Assembly (NCBI GenBank): GCA_943787265.1 | Contig: CALSLT010000019.1 | Span: 124,001-188,000, forward strand | Origin: an uncultured Planctomycetaceae bacterium | GTDB lineage: Bacteria > Planctomycetota > Planctomycetia > Planctomycetales > Planctomycetaceae | Direction: 5' to 3' | DNA length: 64,000 nt | In this document: one piece after another, positions 60,777-64,000 of the stretch | Layout of the letters: each line of letters begins with the position of its first letter | Position numbering within the stretch: position 1 is the first letter of the stretch | Program-made: the position numbers and the translations under genes | Notes under the pieces: generated by a model | Told to the model about the DNA's origin: nothing | Seen by the model: only the letters and a program-made list of their open reading frames with translations | Database searches by the model: none

Positions 60777-62405
60777 TCAACCCGCCGAATCGATTGCAAC
60801 GTGGCAATGGCTGGCGAATTCATCGTAAGTTTCCGGGAAGTCGCTGCGTGCGTGGACGCCTCGGCTTTCGCGGCGTTCCAGAGCGGCGGTGGCCATCAGC
60901 CTTGCTACAAGGAGCTGGTTCTGAAGCTCCCAACCCTCGATCGAAGAGAACTCGCGTTGTGAGACGTAACGCTCCCAGAACTCAAGCTGAGTGATCGCCT
61001 GCTGGAGGCCGTCTTCGTGACGGCTGATGCCGACGTTTCGCCACATCAGCGAATTCAATGAGTTCTCGATGTCGGAAATGTTGAGCTCTTCATCGTCAGG
61101 TTCCGGTTGCGGCCAGTCTGAATTTAGCGGCAATGCCTGGAATGAATCTTCGATTTCTAAGGCGTGTTGCGATGCGAGAAGCCCGGCCTGACGACCGACG
61201 ACCAACCCTTCCAGCAGGCTGTTCGAACCAAGCCGGTTGGCTCCGTGAAGACCAGACGCGGAAACCTCGCCCGCAGCAAGTAATCCTGGCAAGGTCGACA
61301 CGCCGTTAAGGTCGACGGCCAGGCCACCGATCATGTAGTGAGCACCCGGTCGGACCGGAATCCGATCTCGAGAAAGTTCCAGGCCGAATCTCGCGCAGAC
61401 TTTTGTGATATGCGGAAACCTCGTGGCGACCAGTCGCTCGTCCAGGTGAGAAAGGTCCAGGTACACACAGGGGTGCTGAGTGACTGCCATCTGTTTGGTG
61501 ATTGCCTGGCTGACGACGTCGCGCGGTGCGAGTTCGGCGGCGGAGTCGTAGTCCGGCATGAATCGATGTCCGCGACAATCGAGCAGATGGGCACCTTCGC
61601 CGCGAACCGCCTCTGAAATCAAATGTCGCGCGCTGCCGGCGATGTAGAGGACCGTTGGGTGAAACTGCATGAACTCCATGTCGCGAAGTTCAGCCCCCGC
61701 GCGAGCGGCGATGGCGTGTCCGTCCGCCGTCGCAATCGGTGGGTTGGTTGTCTCACGGAAAAGCCGTCCTGCACCGCCGGTCGCCAGCACGACCTGCTTG
61801 GCCCAGATGATCGTCTTACCATGTTTGGCGTTCCAGACGATCGCTCCGACGCAACGGCCTTCGTGAGTCAGCAGGTCGATGGTGAAAGTGCTTTCCCAGA
61901 TGCTGCAACTTTCCCGCAAGCGGATCGTTTCGATCATCGCTCGCATGATTTCTTTGCCAGTGGCATCACCCAGAGCGTGTGCGACGCGGGGGTGACTGTG
62001 ACCGCCCTCGCGTGTTAAAGCGATCTCGCCGTCTTCCTTGTCGAACTGAGTTCCCAGCGCGACGAGCTCGCGAATCCGGTCGGCTGCTTCTCGCACGACG
62101 GTGTTCACGACAGCCTCGTCGCAAAGTCCCTTTCCGGCTGCGATGGTATCTGCCGCGTGGCTGGCGACATCGTCGAGTGGGTCCAGTACTCCGGCGATTC
62201 CACCCTGAGCCCACGCGCTGTTGGAGAGTTTGACTTCGTCCTTGGTCACGATGACCGTCTGGAGCGAAGGATTAACTTCCATCGCGGCGCGCAGACCGGC
62301 AATGCCTCCACCGATCACAAGCACATCCGCAAAAACATGCGGCACTCGCTTCGGAGAAAATCGAACGAGGTACCGCCTGCCGGCCTCAAGAGAGAGTTTT
62401 CGCAC
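60777..62405 (-). CDS. nadB: L-aspartate oxidase
   Basis: FAD enzyme that oxidises L-aspartate to iminoaspartate, the first step of de novo NAD synthesis (with NadA). 542 residues. FAD motif VLVIGGGIAGLRAA (about 28-41), SNSAWAQGGIAGV near 62, a block REGGHSHPRVAHALGDATGKE typical of the succinate dehydrogenase/NadB flavoprotein family (about 131-151), MEFMQFHPTVLY, and the signature LHGANRLGSNSLLEGLVVG (about 397-415). The C-terminal helical domain is shorter in conserved features but present. The GANRLGSNSLLE form and the lack of SdhB/SdhC neighbours favour NadB over succinate dehydrogenase or fumarate reductase. The start at 62405 is the first ATG; a start closer to HVFADVLVIGGG would lack about 20 residues, which cannot be excluded. 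Confidence 0.94.
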   Translation of the reverse strand: MRKLSLEAGRRYLVRFSPKRVPHVFADVLVIGGGIAGLRAAMEVNPSLQTVIVTKDEVKLSNSAWAQGGIAGVLDPLDDVASHAADTIAAGKGLCDEAVVNTVVREAADRIRELVALGTQFDKEDGEIALTREGGHSHPRVAHALGDATGKEIMRAMIETIRLRESCSIWESTFTIDLLTHEGRCVGAIVWNAKHGKTIIWAKQVVLATGGAGRLFRETTNPPIATADGHAIAARAGAELRDMEFMQFHPTVLYIAGSARHLISEAVRGEGAHLLDCRGHRFMPDYDSAAELAPRDVVSQAITKQMAVTQHPCVYLDLSHLDERLVATRFPHITKVCARFGLELSRDRIPVRPGAHYMIGGLAVDLNGVSTLPGLLAAGEVSASGLHGANRLGSNSLLEGLVVGRQAGLLASQHALEIEDSFQALPLNSDWPQPEPDDEELNISDIENSLNSLMWRNVGISRHEDGLQQAITQLEFWERYVSQREFSSIEGWELQNQLLVARLMATAALERRESRGVHARSDFPETYDEFASHCHVAIDSAG

Positions 62406-62528
62406 GGGAATTTCCGTTGGATCAAAGCTGCCAGAAAACGCCGACTGTTAAGTGGCCGAGTACAGCCCGGACCTTAACGAGAAAACGTTGCCAGCAAAAT
62501 CGCGGCGACTTTCCTCCGCTTCACTATC

Positions 62529-63383
62529 TCATTTGCGACGAGGTTTTCGCTGGCAGACGCGGCAGAAAAACGTGGAACGTTGCCCCTGCACGATTCGCAC
62601 GATCGTCCCACGCTCACACGTCAGACAGGCCTGCCCCTCGCGATCGTAGACGCGATGCGCATTCTGATAGCCGCCGGACTTGTTGAGAGCGTTTCTGTAC
62701 GTTCCGTCGCTTAAAGTCGAACCCTCATACCGAATCGCCGTATTAAGAATCTCGGTTGTCGCTTCTGCCATGCGTTGAATTTGTGGCCGTTTGAGGTCGC
62801 AGGCCCGAGTCTCCGGCGAAATTCGTGACTGATGCAGAATCTCGCTCGCGTACAGATTTCCGATTCCCGACACCTTTTTCTGATCGAGCAGGGCCACCTT
62901 GATGACGCTCGTCGTGCGGGCACAAATCGCTTGCCATTCTTCTTCCGAAATTTCCAGGGCGTCTGGACCGAGCCTCGTTGGACCAAGCACTTCCTTACGT
63001 TGCTCTGGATCAAGCAGGCGGATTGTGCCGAGACCTCGCCGGTCCCAGAACCAGAGTCGCTTCGTTCCGCTGGCCCCTTTGAGTCGCCACTCGACACGCA
63101 GGTGAGCTTCGCTGGGCGGCTCATCCAACAGCATCAGGCCAGTCATACGAGGCTCGATCACGAACGTGTCTTCGCTCTCAAGTTCCATGAGAACTCGTTT
63201 CGCACGGCGCCGCACCGAGACAATCTTCTGCCCTCGGACTCTCAGGTCGATGTCCTCAAGTGACGGCTCGATTGACATCGGCCGGCACTCGCACGGGCAG
63301 GCGCGCACTGAAGCAATCGTTCGCCCTTCAACGGAAGAACGAATGCCGCGAACCATCGTTTCAACTTCTGGAAGTTCAGGCAT
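62529..63383 (-). CDS. mutM: Formamidopyrimidine-DNA glycosylase (Fpg)
   Basis: Base-excision repair enzyme that removes 8-oxoguanine and formamidopyrimidines and nicks the strand by beta/delta elimination. ATG at 63383 gives MPELPEVETMVRG, so Pro2 and Glu3 become the catalytic N-terminus after Met removal; an ATG 14 codons upstream would abolish this. A lysine in the RRRAKRV segment (about 55-61) is the expected beta-clamp Lys. The helix-two-turn-helix segment SGIGNLYASEIL (about 168-179) and the C-terminal zinc finger CLTC...FCRVCQ with four cysteines are intact. Length 284 fits. 123 nt separate it from the nadB start on the same strand. Confidence 0.96.
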   Translation of the reverse strand: MPELPEVETMVRGIRSSVEGRTIASVRACPCECRPMSIEPSLEDIDLRVRGQKIVSVRRRAKRVLMELESEDTFVIEPRMTGLMLLDEPPSEAHLRVEWRLKGASGTKRLWFWDRRGLGTIRLLDPEQRKEVLGPTRLGPDALEISEEEWQAICARTTSVIKVALLDQKKVSGIGNLYASEILHQSRISPETRACDLKRPQIQRMAEATTEILNTAIRYEGSTLSDGTYRNALNKSGGYQNAHRVYDREGQACLTCERGTIVRIVQGQRSTFFCRVCQRKPRRK

Positions 63384-63406
63384 TGTTCGTTCGTGAAGGC
63401 AAGAGG

Positions 63407-63485
63407 TTGAACCACGAATGGACACGAAGAAACACGAATATCCTCCGACAGAATTCGTGTTAATTAGTGTCCATTCGTGGTTCGA
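63407..63485. repeat. Long imperfect palindrome
   Basis: AACCACGAATGGACAC (63410-63425) and its exact inverted copy (63467-63482), plus inner arms AACACGAAT (63431-63439) and ATTCGTGTT (63453-63461), give a cruciform-type structure of about 79 nt, extended by three more outer pairs. It lies between mutM (its 5' side) and the end of the next minus-strand gene. Confidence 0.85.
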
Positions 63486-63520
63486 GAACTGATGTCAAAC
63501 TTCGTCAGGCACAGCCTGAC

Positions 63521-64000
63521 CTACAAACACTTCTTAAGAAAGGCTCGAACTTTCGGCGACTTCACCTGAGCCAATTTGTCGAAGCGCAATCGGATTGCTG
63601 GTTTGCCTTTTTTACCGACGACCGCCTCGTGTTCTGTGACGATACCGGCGACGCTGCCTGCTCCGACTGATTCATCTCGTGGCGTGATCACAAGATCGAT
63701 GCCGACTCGGCGTTTCGTACAGATGACCGCCCAGTCGTCTTTGCTGCCGGACTGACGGTACCGCACGTAAGCTCGCTCGTTCCAGACGACGTCACCGTCG
63801 GGGATGACCTTGTCGAAGACTCCGAGCAGATTTTCCAGGACCTCTTTCTTCCACTTTGGACGCTTCTCGGCAGGAAATCCCTTCTGCATTAAATGCCATT
63901 TCCGGCCGAGCACTTTCCAAGGGGCGACGTCCTTCACATCGGTCGACGTCGCGGCCACGCGGTCAATGTATGAGGCTCGGGCGGCGGCTAGGAAATCACG
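63521..64000 (-). CDS. C-terminal part of an unidentified protein, cut by the window edge
   Basis: The frame is open at the window edge (upstream codons to 64000 read RDFLAAARASYIDR) and ends at 63521; at least 160 residues are visible. The internal GTG at 63958 is unlikely to be the true start. The region is basic and Trp- and Lys-rich (PWKVLGRKWHLMQKGF, KRPKWKKEVLENLLGVF, DWAVICTKRRVGIDLVI). I have a weak impression that similar sequence occurs as the extra C-terminal domain of some planctomycete excinuclease UvrA-type proteins, and mutM next door is also a repair gene. That is only a suggestion. Confidence 0.5.
   Translation of the reverse strand, partial: RDFLAAARASYIDRVAATSTDVKDVAPWKVLGRKWHLMQKGFPAEKRPKWKKEVLENLLGVFDKVIPDGDVVWNERAYVRYRQSGSKDDWAVICTKRRVGIDLVITPRDESVGAGSVAGIVTEHEAVVGKKGKPAIRLRFDKLAQVKSPKVRAFLKKCL

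Overview
The window looks like chromosomal DNA of a planctomycete (Planctomycetota, probably Planctomycetaceae-like). The grounds are three large proteins with an N-terminal LEPR-XLL-type motif, a Pirellula/Verrucomicrobium-type haem-binding NHL/HEAT protein, giant repeat-rich surface proteins, long intergenic regions and moderate GC. No rRNA, tRNA, CRISPR array, transposase or prophage genes were seen.

Layout. (1) 1-3.1 kb: a PfkB sugar kinase (KdgK-like, C-terminal frameshift) followed by gnd and a clear intrinsic terminator. (2) 3.2-7.5 kb: a hypothetical membrane protein, a REP/BIME-like repeat cluster bracketing a DUF695/RraB-like gene, and a secreted alpha/beta hydrolase broken by a one-base insertion. 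(3) 7.5-21 kb, minus strand: a 3084-residue surface protein (DUF4347, PKD, NHL-like, cadherin and tandem-95-like modules, C-terminal membrane segment), overlapping by ATGA a hybrid histidine kinase (PAS-HisKA-HATPase-REC-Hpt), then a REC-HD-GYP regulator. (4) 21.4-31.6 kb, plus strand, divergent from it: a TolC-type outer-membrane protein with long disordered extensions, a shortened SecA-like ATPase, a periplasmic adaptor, a GAF-adaptor fusion and an M50-adaptor fusion. (5) 31.7-35.7 kb, minus strand: an HpnN-like RND/MMPL transporter and prs. (6) 36.5-51.8 kb: a TIGR03032/DUF4915 protein, an FG-GAP/RTX/dockerin-like protein and a 3511-residue Calx-beta/RTX protein carrying seven 354-bp repeats that are almost identical at DNA level. 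(7) 52-64 kb: a nucleotidyltransferase-HD protein, oligoendopeptidase F, the TIGR02603-type cytochrome-like protein, a DksA/TraR protein overlapping a PfkB kinase, an esterase plus circularly permuted SGNH hydrolase, nadB, mutM, and the end of an unidentified reading frame.

Most interesting reading. Regions 3 and 4 form one locus of about 24 kb that may be a dedicated export and control system for a giant adhesin. It has an outer-membrane channel, three different adaptor proteins, a multi-pass M50-type membrane protein and a SecA-type motor lacking the usual C-terminal half, but no ABC transporter ATPase. The probable cargo and a phosphorelay ending in c-di-GMP hydrolysis sit on the divergent strand. 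That these genes work together is inferred from gene order, overlaps and domain content. A second strong observation is the reversed motif order (N-D-H first, GDS last) in the SGNH domain of the 59.2-60.7 kb gene, which indicates a circular permutation. Both frameshifts in the window are single extra C residues in otherwise intact genes, so sequencing error must be considered.
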